A stretch of DNA of 5,071 nt, taken from an uncultured Ruminococcus sp. (GTDB lineage Bacteria; Bacillota; Clostridia; Oscillospirales; Ruminococcaceae). The notes under the pieces are model-generated. The model did not search any database. It had not been told where the DNA came from and was given only the letters and a program-made list of their open reading frames with translations. Positions within the stretch are counted from its first letter, which is position 1. Each line of letters opens with the position of its first letter. The position numbers and the translations under genes were made by a program. This document shows positions 1-5,071 of this stretch, one piece after another. The stretch spans positions 1-5,071 of the forward strand of contig CAMNFW010000160.1 of the NCBI GenBank assembly GCA_946537565.1. The letters run 5' to 3'.

Positions 1-2
1 AT

Positions 3-7
3 CTCCT
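3..7 (-). promoter_or_regulatory. Shine-Dalgarno site of a leftward gene starting beyond the window edge
   Basis: Read on the minus strand, positions 9 to 1 are ACAGGAGAT, which contains a good AGGAG core at 7-3. It lies about 40 nt downstream of the expected start site of the minus-strand promoter at 81-53, where a ribosome binding site would be expected. With normal spacing the start codon falls a few bases left of position 1, so the gene cannot be identified from this window. The motif is short and AT-rich DNA yields such matches by chance; it is credible mainly because of the promoter behind it. Confidence 0.45.
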
Positions 8-52
8 GTCAGCTTTATTAATTCTGAATTGCAAATTATTGATCATTTATTA

Positions 53-81
53 ATTATAATTCCTGATTTGCTGACTGTCAA
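53..81 (-). promoter_or_regulatory. Consensus sigma-A promoter pointing left (divergent from murC)
   Basis: On the minus strand the -35 hexamer TTGACA (plus-strand TGTCAA at 76-81) and the -10 hexamer TATAAT (plus-strand ATTATA at 53-58) are separated by exactly 17 nt. Both hexamers match the vegetative consensus perfectly. Transcription would start near position 46 and run off the left edge, with the AGGAG at 7-3 in its leader. Its -35 box is 62 bp from the -35 box of the murC promoter, so the two form a back-to-back pair that could share a regulator. No operator was recognised between them. Confidence 0.75.
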
Positions 82-143
82 GCGGTGATAAACTTCTGCT
101 ATATATTTTTCTAATAATTTCCTGCATTTATTCAAATTCACTA

Positions 144-172
144 TTGAAAAATATTGCATAATATAGTATAAT
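144..172 (+). promoter_or_regulatory. Sigma-A promoter of murC
   Basis: TTGAAA at 144-149 and TATAAT at 167-172 are separated by 17 nt, and the flanking DNA is AT-rich. Transcription should begin around position 179, giving an untranslated leader of roughly 38 nt before the murC start. No riboswitch or leader hairpin fits in so short a leader, so murC looks constitutively expressed from this site. Confidence 0.85.
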
Positions 173-202
173 AAGTATATATAGCTTTTTGAAAAAACTC
201 TG

Positions 203-210
203 AAAGGTGA
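203..210 (+). promoter_or_regulatory. Ribosome binding site deciding the murC TTG start
   Basis: AAAGGTGA ends 6 nt before the TTG at 217-219, good spacing for a Shine-Dalgarno site. The TGA at 208-210 is also an in-frame stop for the murC frame, so translation cannot begin further upstream. The next in-frame ATG lies inside the conserved glycine-rich motif. Confidence 0.8.
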
Positions 211-216
211 TTTATT

Positions 217-1632
217 TTGGATAAAAATATTCTTATCGGTAAAAAACATATCCACTTTATCGGTATCGGCGGCAGCGGTATGTACCCACTCGCTCAGATC
301 CTCCACGGTCAGGGTTATTACCTCACCGGCTCCGATAATAACGAAACCGAAACCCTCGATGCTGTAAGAAAAATGGGTATCCCGGTTTTCATCGGTCAGC
401 GTGCCGAAAATATCGAAGGTGCTGATCTGATCGTCCACACCGCTGCTATTATGGCTGATAACCCTGAGCTTATGGCTGCAAGAGCCAGCGGAGTTCCCGT
501 TCTCGAACGTGCTGACCTGCTGGGTATAGTCACAAGCTGGTACAGCAATGCGATCTGCGTTTCCGGTACCCACGGCAAAACTTCTACCACCTCAATGATC
601 ACTCAGATCCTCTTCACCGCCGGCATCGACCTTTCTGCTTACATCGGTGGAAAACTCCCCTGTATCGGCGGCAGCGGAATCGCCGGAAAAAGCGATATCC
701 TGGTATGTGAATCCTGTGAGTTTGAAGACCACTTCCTCAAATTCTTCCCCGATATCTCTGTTATCCTTAACATTGATGCCGACCACCTGGACTACTTCGG
801 AACCCTCGATAATATCATCAGGTCATTCAGAAAATTCAACGAGAATACCTCTAAGTGCATTATCATCAACGGCTCCGACCAGAATTCTATGAAGTCCCTG
901 GAAGGTATCTCCGGCAAGGAGATCATCACCTTCGGCAGCGACAGCTCCTGTGACTATTATCCGGAAAATATCGTTCACGAAAATGGTCTCCTCACCACCT
1001 ATGATGCTATGTTCAGGGGCGAAAAACTCGGAACCGTTACCCTTCACGTTGCCGGTATCCATAATGTCCTCAACTCACTGGCTGCTATCGCTGCAGCAAG
1101 ATATGTCGGCACCGATTTCAGGTTTATCCAGAAGGGTCTTGATGAGTTCAGAGGCGCTAAAAGGCGCTTTGAAAAGCTTGGCTTTGAGAAAGGTATTACC
1201 GTTGTCGATGACTACGCTCACCACCCGACTGAACTGGAAGCTACCCTCAATGCCGCTATGGAGATGAACTTCCGCAAGGTATGGGCTGTTTTCCAGCCCT
1301 TCACCTACAGCAGAACCAGCTTGCTCCTCGATGATTTCGCAAGAGTTCTGCAAATTCCTGACTACACTGTTCTGACTGACATCATGGGCAGCCGTGAAAA
1401 AAATACTTACGGCATCTTCACTCGTCATCTCGCTGAAAAAATCCCAGGCTGCATCTGGTTCCCCCAGGACGAAAATGCTGAATGGGATGACGAAAGAAAA
1501 TATTCCAATTTTTCACAGATCTGCGATCATATCTGTGAAAACGCTCAGGAGGGCGATCTGGTCATTACCCTCGGCTGCGGCGATGCCTATAAGATCGCTA
1601 AAATGATTCTGAAAAAGCTGGCAGAATCTTAA
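217..1632 (+). CDS. murC: UDP-N-acetylmuramate--L-alanine ligase (MurC)
   Basis: Cytoplasmic Mur ligase that adds L-alanine to UDP-N-acetylmuramic acid using ATP, the first amino-acid step in building the peptidoglycan stem peptide. The 471 residues match the usual MurC length and show all three domains. The N-terminal UDP-sugar domain has the glycine-rich GIGGSGM (16-22). The central ATPase domain has the P-loop GTHGKTST (117-124, Lys121) and NIDADHLDYFG (185-195). HNVLNSLAA (282-290) precedes the C-terminal domain, which has DDYAHHPTE (331-339), QPFTYSRT (360-367) and GCGDAY (453-458). The segment after the P-loop reads CESCEFEDHF (164-173), the form I associate with clostridial MurC rather than the proteobacterial EADESD type. 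The TTG start is forced by an in-frame stop at 208-210. It has its own promoter and is followed by unrelated lexA, so it sits apart from the classical division and cell-wall cluster. Identity is very secure. Confidence 0.97.
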   Translation: MDKNILIGKKHIHFIGIGGSGMYPLAQILHGQGYYLTGSDNNETETLDAVRKMGIPVFIGQRAENIEGADLIVHTAAIMADNPELMAARASGVPVLERADLLGIVTSWYSNAICVSGTHGKTSTTSMITQILFTAGIDLSAYIGGKLPCIGGSGIAGKSDILVCESCEFEDHFLKFFPDISVILNIDADHLDYFGTLDNIIRSFRKFNENTSKCIIINGSDQNSMKSLEGISGKEIITFGSDSSCDYYPENIVHENGLLTTYDAMFRGEKLGTVTLHVAGIHNVLNSLAAIAAARYVGTDFRFIQKGLDEFRGAKRRFEKLGFEKGITVVDDYAHHPTELEATLNAAMEMNFRKVWAVFQPFTYSRTSLLLDDFARVLQIPDYTVLTDIMGSREKNTYGIFTRHLAEKIPGCIWFPQDENAEWDDERKYSNFSQICDHICENAQEGDLVITLGCGDAYKIAKMILKKLAES

Positions 1633-1698
1633 TATCATCAATCCTTAGACATCTCCGGTGCTGATGCGGCTTCAACCTGAACCAGTAACTAAAACCTG

Positions 1699-1712
1699 TT
1701 TTTTATAAAAAA
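1699..1712. repeat. Perfect 14-bp A/T palindrome in the murC-lexA spacer
   Basis: TTTTTTATAAAAAA reads the same on both strands. It is bracketed by AACCT at 1693-1697 and AGGTT at 1726-1730, which are complementary to each other. The arms contain no G or C, so it is not a credible intrinsic terminator. It could be a bent-DNA element or a protein site, or simply a chance A/T run. Confidence 0.3.
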
Positions 1713-1755
1713 GTATATGAGAGTTAGGTTATCAGAGCTATTCGCCCACAGCTCC

Positions 1756-1783
1756 TTGTCCTACAGATATTCCAGCTTACTAT
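1756..1783 (+). promoter_or_regulatory. Weak candidate promoter for lexA
   Basis: TTGTCC (1756-1761) and TACTAT (1778-1783) each match four of six sigma-A consensus positions and are 16 nt apart. This would place the transcription start near 1790 with a leader of about 36 nt. An alternative -10 is TATAAA at 1792-1797, a five-of-six match, but it has no recognisable -35 box at the right distance. Some promoter is expected because lexA lies 194 bp downstream of murC. Confidence 0.3.
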
Positions 1784-1789
1784 TCATTC

Positions 1790-1801
1790 TGTATAAATAC
1801 A
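1790..1801. promoter_or_regulatory. Candidate LexA operator (short palindrome upstream of lexA)
   Basis: TGTAT (1790-1794) and ATACA (1797-1801) are perfect inverted arms around AA. The site overlaps one candidate lexA -10 box and sits at the predicted start site of the other. LexA normally represses its own gene by binding a palindrome in this position. It is not the canonical Gram-positive SOS box (GAAC, 4 nt, GTTC), which I do not find in the spacer. Five-base A/T-rich arms arise easily by chance, so this is only a candidate. Confidence 0.22.
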
Positions 1802-1814
1802 ATCTCCCCAGATC

Positions 1815-1820
1815 AGGAGG
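1815..1820 (+). promoter_or_regulatory. Ribosome binding site of lexA
   Basis: A perfect AGGAGG ends 6 nt before the ATG at 1827, which fixes the lexA start. Confidence 0.88.
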
Positions 1821-1826
1821 CTATCT

Positions 1827-2408
1827 ATGTTAAACGAAAAAGAAATTGCTGTTTTTAATTATATAAAAGGCAGACTTAGCGACGGTATTTGTCCGTCCGT
1901 AAGAGAAATCATGAAGGCCATGGATTTTGGCTCTACCTCAACCGCTTTCAGATATATCAACAGACTGGTCGATGAAGGTATGCTCGAAAAAGAAGGCAAC
2001 CTCAACCGCTGCCTTCGTCTCCCTAACAGCGGCACCATGCAGATTCCTGTCATGGGTACCGTTACAGCCGGGCAGCCTATTACTGCCTATGAGGATATTT
2101 CCGGCTACGTCGGATTTGAAGCTCCAGGTATTGACCCGGAAGATCTCTTCGCCCTCAAAATAAGAGGCGAAAGTATGATCAATGCAGGTATACTTGACGG
2201 CGATGTTGTAATAGTTAAAAAAACTTCCTATGCCGATAACGGAGAGATCGTTGTCGCTTTCGTAGACAGCGAGGAAGCTACTGTTAAACGTTTCTTCAAG
2301 GAAAACGGTCACTACCGTCTACAGCCTGAAAATGATACCATGGAACCTATCATTCTCGATCAGTGCGAAATACTCGGCAAGGTTATCGGTCTTAAAAGAT
2401 ATTACTGA
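1827..2408 (+). CDS. lexA: LexA repressor / self-cleaving S24 protease
   Basis: Transcriptional repressor of the SOS response. On DNA damage, RecA filaments trigger its self-cleavage and target genes are released. At 193 residues it is slightly shorter than the usual 200-odd. Residues 1-65 form the winged helix-turn-helix: PSVREI (23-28) is the typical LexA helix start, followed by a recognition region around 36-50 (GSTSTAFRYINRL). The C-terminal S24 protease domain shows every catalytic feature: the Ala81-Gly82 cleavage bond in VTAGQP, the nucleophile Ser116 in RGESM, LDGD (123-126), and the general base Lys154 in TVKRF. The linker between domains (about 66-72) is short. The recognition region differs noticeably from the Bacillus form as I recall it, so the operator may differ too. 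It reads in the same direction as zapA 66 bp downstream, with no terminator seen between, so it may lead that operon. Confidence 0.96.
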   Translation: MLNEKEIAVFNYIKGRLSDGICPSVREIMKAMDFGSTSTAFRYINRLVDEGMLEKEGNLNRCLRLPNSGTMQIPVMGTVTAGQPITAYEDISGYVGFEAPGIDPEDLFALKIRGESMINAGILDGDVVIVKKTSYADNGEIVVAFVDSEEATVKRFFKENGHYRLQPENDTMEPIILDQCEILGKVIGLKRYY

Positions 2409-2459
2409 TCTGCCCTTCCTGCTCAGTTTGCTATATAACAGCTCAGGCTGCCCCAAAAG

Positions 2460-2465
2460 AAAGGA
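2460..2465 (+). promoter_or_regulatory. Ribosome binding site of zapA
   Basis: AAAGGA ends 9 nt before the ATG at 2475. It is moderate in strength but acceptably spaced, and supports this start, which gives the normal ZapA N-terminus. Confidence 0.6.
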
Positions 2466-2474
2466 TTTATTTCA

Positions 2475-2846
2475 ATGACTAACGAAGTTAAAGTTACTAT
2501 CTGCGGTCAGGAGTATAAGCTCACTACCTCGGAATCTCCTAATTATGTTTTTGCCCTCGCCCGTTCGCTGGAAACTAAGATCAATGATCTTATCTCCATC
2601 AGCGGCAGCACTTCACAGTATAACGCTGCTATAAAGATCGCACTCAGCACTATGGACGATCTCCAGAAATCTACTCAGCGTCTCGATACCCTCCGCTCTA
2701 AAGCCAAGGAGTATGTCGATGAAGCCGGCAGGACCCGCATCGAACGTGATGCCGCCCTCAAAGAGGTCGAGGCTCTTAAGGCTAAGGTAACTCAGCTCGA
2801 AAACCTCCTTAAGCTCAGACAGCTCAAAGACAGCATTGACAGCTAA
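2475..2846 (+). CDS. zapA: Cell division protein ZapA
   Basis: Small cytoplasmic protein that binds FtsZ and promotes bundling and cross-linking of its filaments, stabilising the Z-ring at mid-cell. The 123 residues open with the typical ZapA head: a beta-hairpin (KVTICGQEYKLTT, 6-18), then a helix with YVFALARSLETKINDLI (24-40). After a short loop (41-50) comes a long charged helix. From about residue 62 to 118 it has coiled-coil character, with Leu/Val at 63, 70, 73, 95, 98, 101, 105, 108 and 112, as expected for the dimer and tetramer stalk. No membrane segment or signal peptide is present. Its last 11 nt overlap the start of the U32 gene, so the two are translationally coupled. The family is diverse in sequence, but head, length and coiled coil agree well. 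Confidence 0.9.
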   Translation: MTNEVKVTICGQEYKLTTSESPNYVFALARSLETKINDLISISGSTSQYNAAIKIALSTMDDLQKSTQRLDTLRSKAKEYVDEAGRTRIERDAALKEVEALKAKVTQLENLLKLRQLKDSIDS

Positions 2847-4902
2847 GCCTGAAATACTCGCTCCGGCAGGCAGCATGGAAACCCTCATCGCTGCCCTGAG
2901 AACCGGTGCTGATGCGGTCTATGCCGGCGGTAAAAAATTCTCTGCAAGAAACAATGCTGCCAATTTTTCAGACAGTCAGCTCGAAGATGCTGTAAGACTA
3001 TGCCATTTGTACGGCGCAAAACTCTACCTTGCAGTGAATACTGTTATCGCCGACAATGAAGCTGAAGCTTTCCGTGATCATATCCTCCACTCTTCTAAGA
3101 TAGGTGTGGACGGATATATCGTTCAGGACCCCGGAGCTGCGGATATTATTAAATGTGCCGTACCTGACGCTGTGCTGCACGCTTCTACTCAGATGTCTGT
3201 ACATACAGCTGCCGGTACTGAGCTGCTGAAAAAACTGGGATATTCCCGTGTGGTCCCTGCAAGAGAACTGGATAAGTACACTCTGAAAAAAATCTCCGGG
3301 GTCGGACTCGAAACCGAAGTCTTCGTTCACGGTGCGCTGTGTATGTCAGTCTCCGGACAATGCTATATGTCTGCTATGATGGGTTCACGCTCTGCAAACC
3401 GTGGCTGCTGCGGTCAGGCTTGCCGCCTTCCCTGCTCGGCTTCCGGCAAAAAAGATACTGCTGCCCTTTCTCTTAAAGACCTCTCGCTTCTTCCGGTTAT
3501 TGATGAGCTTGTCGCTGCCGGCGCTGATTCCCTTAAAATAGAAGGGCGTATGAAACGCCCGGAATATGTGGCATCTGCTGTCAGTGAACTTAAAAAAGCT
3601 CTCGGCGGTATGCCGCCGGATATGCTGCTGCTTAAAGGCATCTTCTCCCGCAGCGGCTTCACTGACGGCTATTTCACAGGCGATAGATCGTCTATGTTCG
3701 GAAAACGTGAAAAAGAAGACGTTACCGCTGCTCAGGAGCTTATTCCTAAAATCCATGAGCTGTATCGAAGTGAACGTCAGGTACATATTGTCAATTTTTT
3801 CGTCACAGTCAAAGCCGGTCAGCCTGCTGCTGTTAAGGCTGTCTGCGGCAATATCTCAGCTGAAGTTACCGGTGATGTTCCGGCTGCTGCTAAAAATCGT
3901 CCCACTGATATCGAAGCTGCCGCCAGACAGCTGTCAAAGCTGGGCGATACAGTTTTTACCGCCGGTAATATCTCAGGTGATATCGGGGACGGTCTCTTCA
4001 TTCCAGCAGGAAAACTCAACGAAATGCGCCGTCAGCTCACTGATAAACTCTCACAGCTGATGATAAAGCATAATACCCCTGTTTATACTCTCTCAGGGAA
4101 TTTGCCGGAGCTGCCGGTTATTTCCCGGAAATCCAATATTTCACCTCTTCCCCTGAGAGTCCTCTGCTTTACTCCCGAACAGGCAAGGACTGCCGCTGAT
4201 GAGAACGTTCAGTTCATTATCCCCGGTGGAGATATGTGCTTTTCGGAAGAAAAATTAACCGCTGCCGGTCTGCTTGATATCCCTGACAAAGTTATCTTGT
4301 CACCGCCACGGTTCATCACCGATGAGGACAGGCTTATCCAGAAGCTGATTCATATGCGGTCACTGGGCTTCAGCCGTCTGCTGTGCCATACCTACGATCA
4401 TATCGCTGTGGGCAAAAAACTTGGTTTTAAGCTCCACGGTAATTTCACACTGAATCTTTACAATAGCTACAGTGCAGAAAAGCTTCGTGATATCGGTCTT
4501 GAAGACTGTGCTGCTTCCTTCGAGATGAAGCTCAGTCAGATTAATTCTCTGCGGACTTCTCTTCCTCTGGGTGCTGCTGTCTGCGGCAGACTTCCCCTCA
4601 TGCTGACCCGTAACTGCCCTGTTAAAAATGAGGTGGGCTGCCGTAACTGCACCGGTCATATCATCGACCGGACCGGTCGTGAACTGCCTGTACACTGCGA
4701 AAAAGATTACGTTGAGATCCTCAACACTGACACCCTTTTTATGCTGGACAGATTATCCGGAACCGATAACCTCAGCTTCGGTCTTGTACTTCTGTACAAC
4801 AATGAAAATGCCGACGAAACTAAACTGCTGCTCAGCGGAAAATCCCCAGCCGGAAATATTACCCGTGGTCTTTATTACCGGGGTATCCAGGAGGTAACAT
4901 GA
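2836..4902 (+). CDS. U32-family protein (Fe-S, probable RNA hydroxylase type) with two U32-like halves
   Basis: Long U32 protein of 688 residues. The family was named a peptidase, but E. coli members RlhA (23S rRNA) and TrhP (tRNA wobble uridine) are needed for RNA hydroxylation, and UbiU/UbiV carry 4Fe-4S clusters. The N-terminal half begins PEILAPAGSMETLIAALRTG (5-24) and has the signature FVHGALCMSVSGQCYMS (163-179), then NRGCCGQACR (188-197) and SLKIEGRMKRPEYV (232-245). Cys169, 176, 191 or 192, and 196 or 200 are the likely cluster ligands. A middle region (about 310-430) fits the DUF3656-type insert of long members. The C-terminal part (about 440-625) looks like a second, degenerate U32 barrel ending in CGRLPLMLTRNC (583-594), plus further cysteines at 602, 605 and 621. 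The TTG start at 2836 is the only usable one: an in-frame stop lies at 2788-2790, and the next ATG (2875) would remove the conserved N-terminus. It has no clear Shine-Dalgarno site, relying on coupling to zapA. The exact substrate is not known. Confidence 0.9.
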   Translation: MTAKPEILAPAGSMETLIAALRTGADAVYAGGKKFSARNNAANFSDSQLEDAVRLCHLYGAKLYLAVNTVIADNEAEAFRDHILHSSKIGVDGYIVQDPGAADIIKCAVPDAVLHASTQMSVHTAAGTELLKKLGYSRVVPARELDKYTLKKISGVGLETEVFVHGALCMSVSGQCYMSAMMGSRSANRGCCGQACRLPCSASGKKDTAALSLKDLSLLPVIDELVAAGADSLKIEGRMKRPEYVASAVSELKKALGGMPPDMLLLKGIFSRSGFTDGYFTGDRSSMFGKREKEDVTAAQELIPKIHELYRSERQVHIVNFFVTVKAGQPAAVKAVCGNISAEVTGDVPAAAKNRPTDIEAAARQLSKLGDTVFTAGNISGDIGDGLFIPAGKLNEMRRQLTDKLSQLMIKHNTPVYTLSGNLPELPVISRKSNISPLPLRVLCFTPEQARTAADENVQFIIPGGDMCFSEEKLTAAGLLDIPDKVILSPPRFITDEDRLIQKLIHMRSLGFSRLLCHTYDHIAVGKKLGFKLHGNFTLNLYNSYSAEKLRDIGLEDCAASFEMKLSQINSLRTSLPLGAAVCGRLPLMLTRNCPVKNEVGCRNCTGHIIDRTGRELPVHCEKDYVEILNTDTLFMLDRLSGTDNLSFGLVLLYNNENADETKLLLSGKSPAGNITRGLYYRGIQEVT
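4889..4894 (+). promoter_or_regulatory. Ribosome binding site of dut
   Basis: A perfect AGGAGG lies inside the last codons of the U32 gene. Its spacing to the ATG at 4899 is short (4 nt) but workable. It shows that dut can initiate ribosomes on its own as well as by coupling through the ATGA overlap. Confidence 0.78.
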
Positions 4903-5071
4903 AGCTTATTTTCAAAAAAATCCACCCAAATGCTGTTATTCCCAGCCGTGCCACCCCTTTCAGCGCTGGTCTCGATATCTGCGCCTGCCTGGAAGAACCT
5001 GTTGTCCTGGCTCCAGGTGAGATAAAAATGATACCCACCGGTCTTATGGCTGAACCCGACCGCAATGACAT
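4899..5071 (+). CDS. dut: dUTP diphosphatase (dUTPase), 5' part only
   Basis: Homotrimeric enzyme that hydrolyses dUTP to dUMP and pyrophosphate, keeping uracil out of DNA and supplying the dTMP precursor. Only the first 57 residues are present; the frame is open to the right edge. They carry the family's opening strand (MKLIFKKI) and PSRATPFSAGLDICA (15-29), which contains motif I with Gly24 and Asp26. LAPGEIKMIPTGL (37-49) follows, where the family has its conserved 'P.G' turn and TG. Motifs II to V, including the GRSS loop and the uracil-binding hairpin, lie outside the window. The ATG overlaps the U32 stop codon as ATGA, so dut is the third member of a zapA-U32-dut operon. It shares the DNA-integrity theme with lexA upstream. 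The identification is firm despite truncation. Confidence 0.92.
   Translation, partial: MKLIFKKIHPNAVIPSRATPFSAGLDICACLEEPVVLAPGEIKMIPTGLMAEPDRND

Larger units (their letters stand above)
1633..1826. other. Spacer between murC and lexA
   Basis: These 194 bp hold no open reading frame with a plausible ribosome binding site and no GC-rich hairpin followed by a T-run, so no intrinsic terminator for murC is visible. The spacer contains a perfect 14-bp A/T palindrome (1699-1712), flanked loosely by AACCT (1693-1697) and its complement AGGTT (1726-1730). It also contains AACCTG twice (1674-1679 and 1693-1698), a weak promoter candidate and a short palindrome near lexA. Whether murC transcripts read into lexA cannot be decided here. 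Confidence 0.5.

Noticed and set aside
43..573. Minus-strand open reading frame of 176 codons overlapping the murC promoter and 5' end
   Set aside because: It lies opposite conserved murC codons, its translation has no recognisable domain and an AT-rich low-complexity tail, and it would run through both promoters. It is a shadow of murC.
263..677. A 16-bp exact repeat within murC (263-278 and 662-677)
   Set aside because: Both copies encode an Ile-Gly-Gly-Ser-Gly stretch with the same preferred codons, so chance from glycine-rich coding sequence explains it.
1696..1715. CTG-TTTTTTATAAAAAA-GTA as an E. coli-type LexA box
   Set aside because: The right arm does not match the needed CAG, and the spacing differs from CTG-N10-CAG.
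1735..1754. GAGCT...AGCTC stem as a murC terminator
   Set aside because: The stem has only 5 pairs with a 10-nt loop, and no T-run follows.
2411..2439. A separate promoter for zapA using TATAAC at 2434-2439 or TG-C-TATATA at 2429-2437
   Set aside because: No -35 box resembling the consensus lies 16-18 nt upstream and the extended -10 match is only partial, so co-transcription from lexA is at least as likely.
3197..3208. CTGTA-CA-TACAG palindrome resembling the candidate operator upstream of lexA
   Set aside because: It is inside conserved U32 coding sequence (QMSVHTAAG) with no promoter near it; coincidence is the simplest explanation.
3566..4060. Plus-strand open reading frame of 164 codons inside the U32 gene
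   Set aside because: It is out of frame with a clearly conserved protein, has a leucine/serine-rich composition typical of a frame-shifted reading, and has no good ribosome binding site.
4203..4210. GAACGTTC as a possible SOS box
   Set aside because: It lacks the 4-nt spacer of the Gram-positive LexA site and lies deep inside the U32 coding region.

Overview
The window looks like chromosomal housekeeping DNA from a low-to-mid-GC Gram-positive anaerobe. Clostridia of the Ruminococcus/Oscillospiraceae kind fit best. The evidence is strong AGGAGG-type ribosome binding sites, near-consensus sigma-A promoters in an AT-rich spacer, two forced TTG start codons, a LexA with a Bacillus/Clostridia-like layout, and a MurC carrying the clostridial-style 'CESCEFEDHF' segment. 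The species assignment is inference, since there is no rRNA here to fix it. I see no mobile element, CRISPR array, tRNA, rRNA or sign of horizontal transfer.

Layout. Positions 1-216 are an AT-rich divergent control region. A perfect consensus sigma-A promoter (TTGACA, 17 nt, TATAAT) points left on the minus strand at 81-53, with a Shine-Dalgarno-like AGGAG at 7-3. A gene therefore probably begins just outside the left edge. A second promoter (TTGAAA, 17 nt, TATAAT) at 144-172 points right into murC (217-1632, peptidoglycan precursor synthesis). A 194-bp spacer with no convincing terminator follows. Then come lexA (1827-2408, SOS repressor), a 66-bp gap, zapA (2475-2846, FtsZ-ring regulator), a long U32-family protein (2836-4902, probable RNA-hydroxylase-type Fe-S protein) and the start of dut (4899 to beyond the right edge, dUTPase).

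All five visible genes lie on the plus strand. zapA, the U32 gene and dut overlap one another (11 nt and 4 nt), so they almost certainly form one translationally coupled unit. lexA may be read with them. The themes are cell-wall synthesis, division, DNA-damage response and nucleotide-pool hygiene, plus an RNA-modification-type enzyme: a growth and genome-maintenance neighbourhood rather than a dedicated new system.

The points most worth a second look are the divergent promoter off the left edge, the two-halved U32 protein with a second cysteine cluster, and a lexA that lacks the canonical Gram-positive SOS box but has a short palindrome just upstream of its ribosome binding site.
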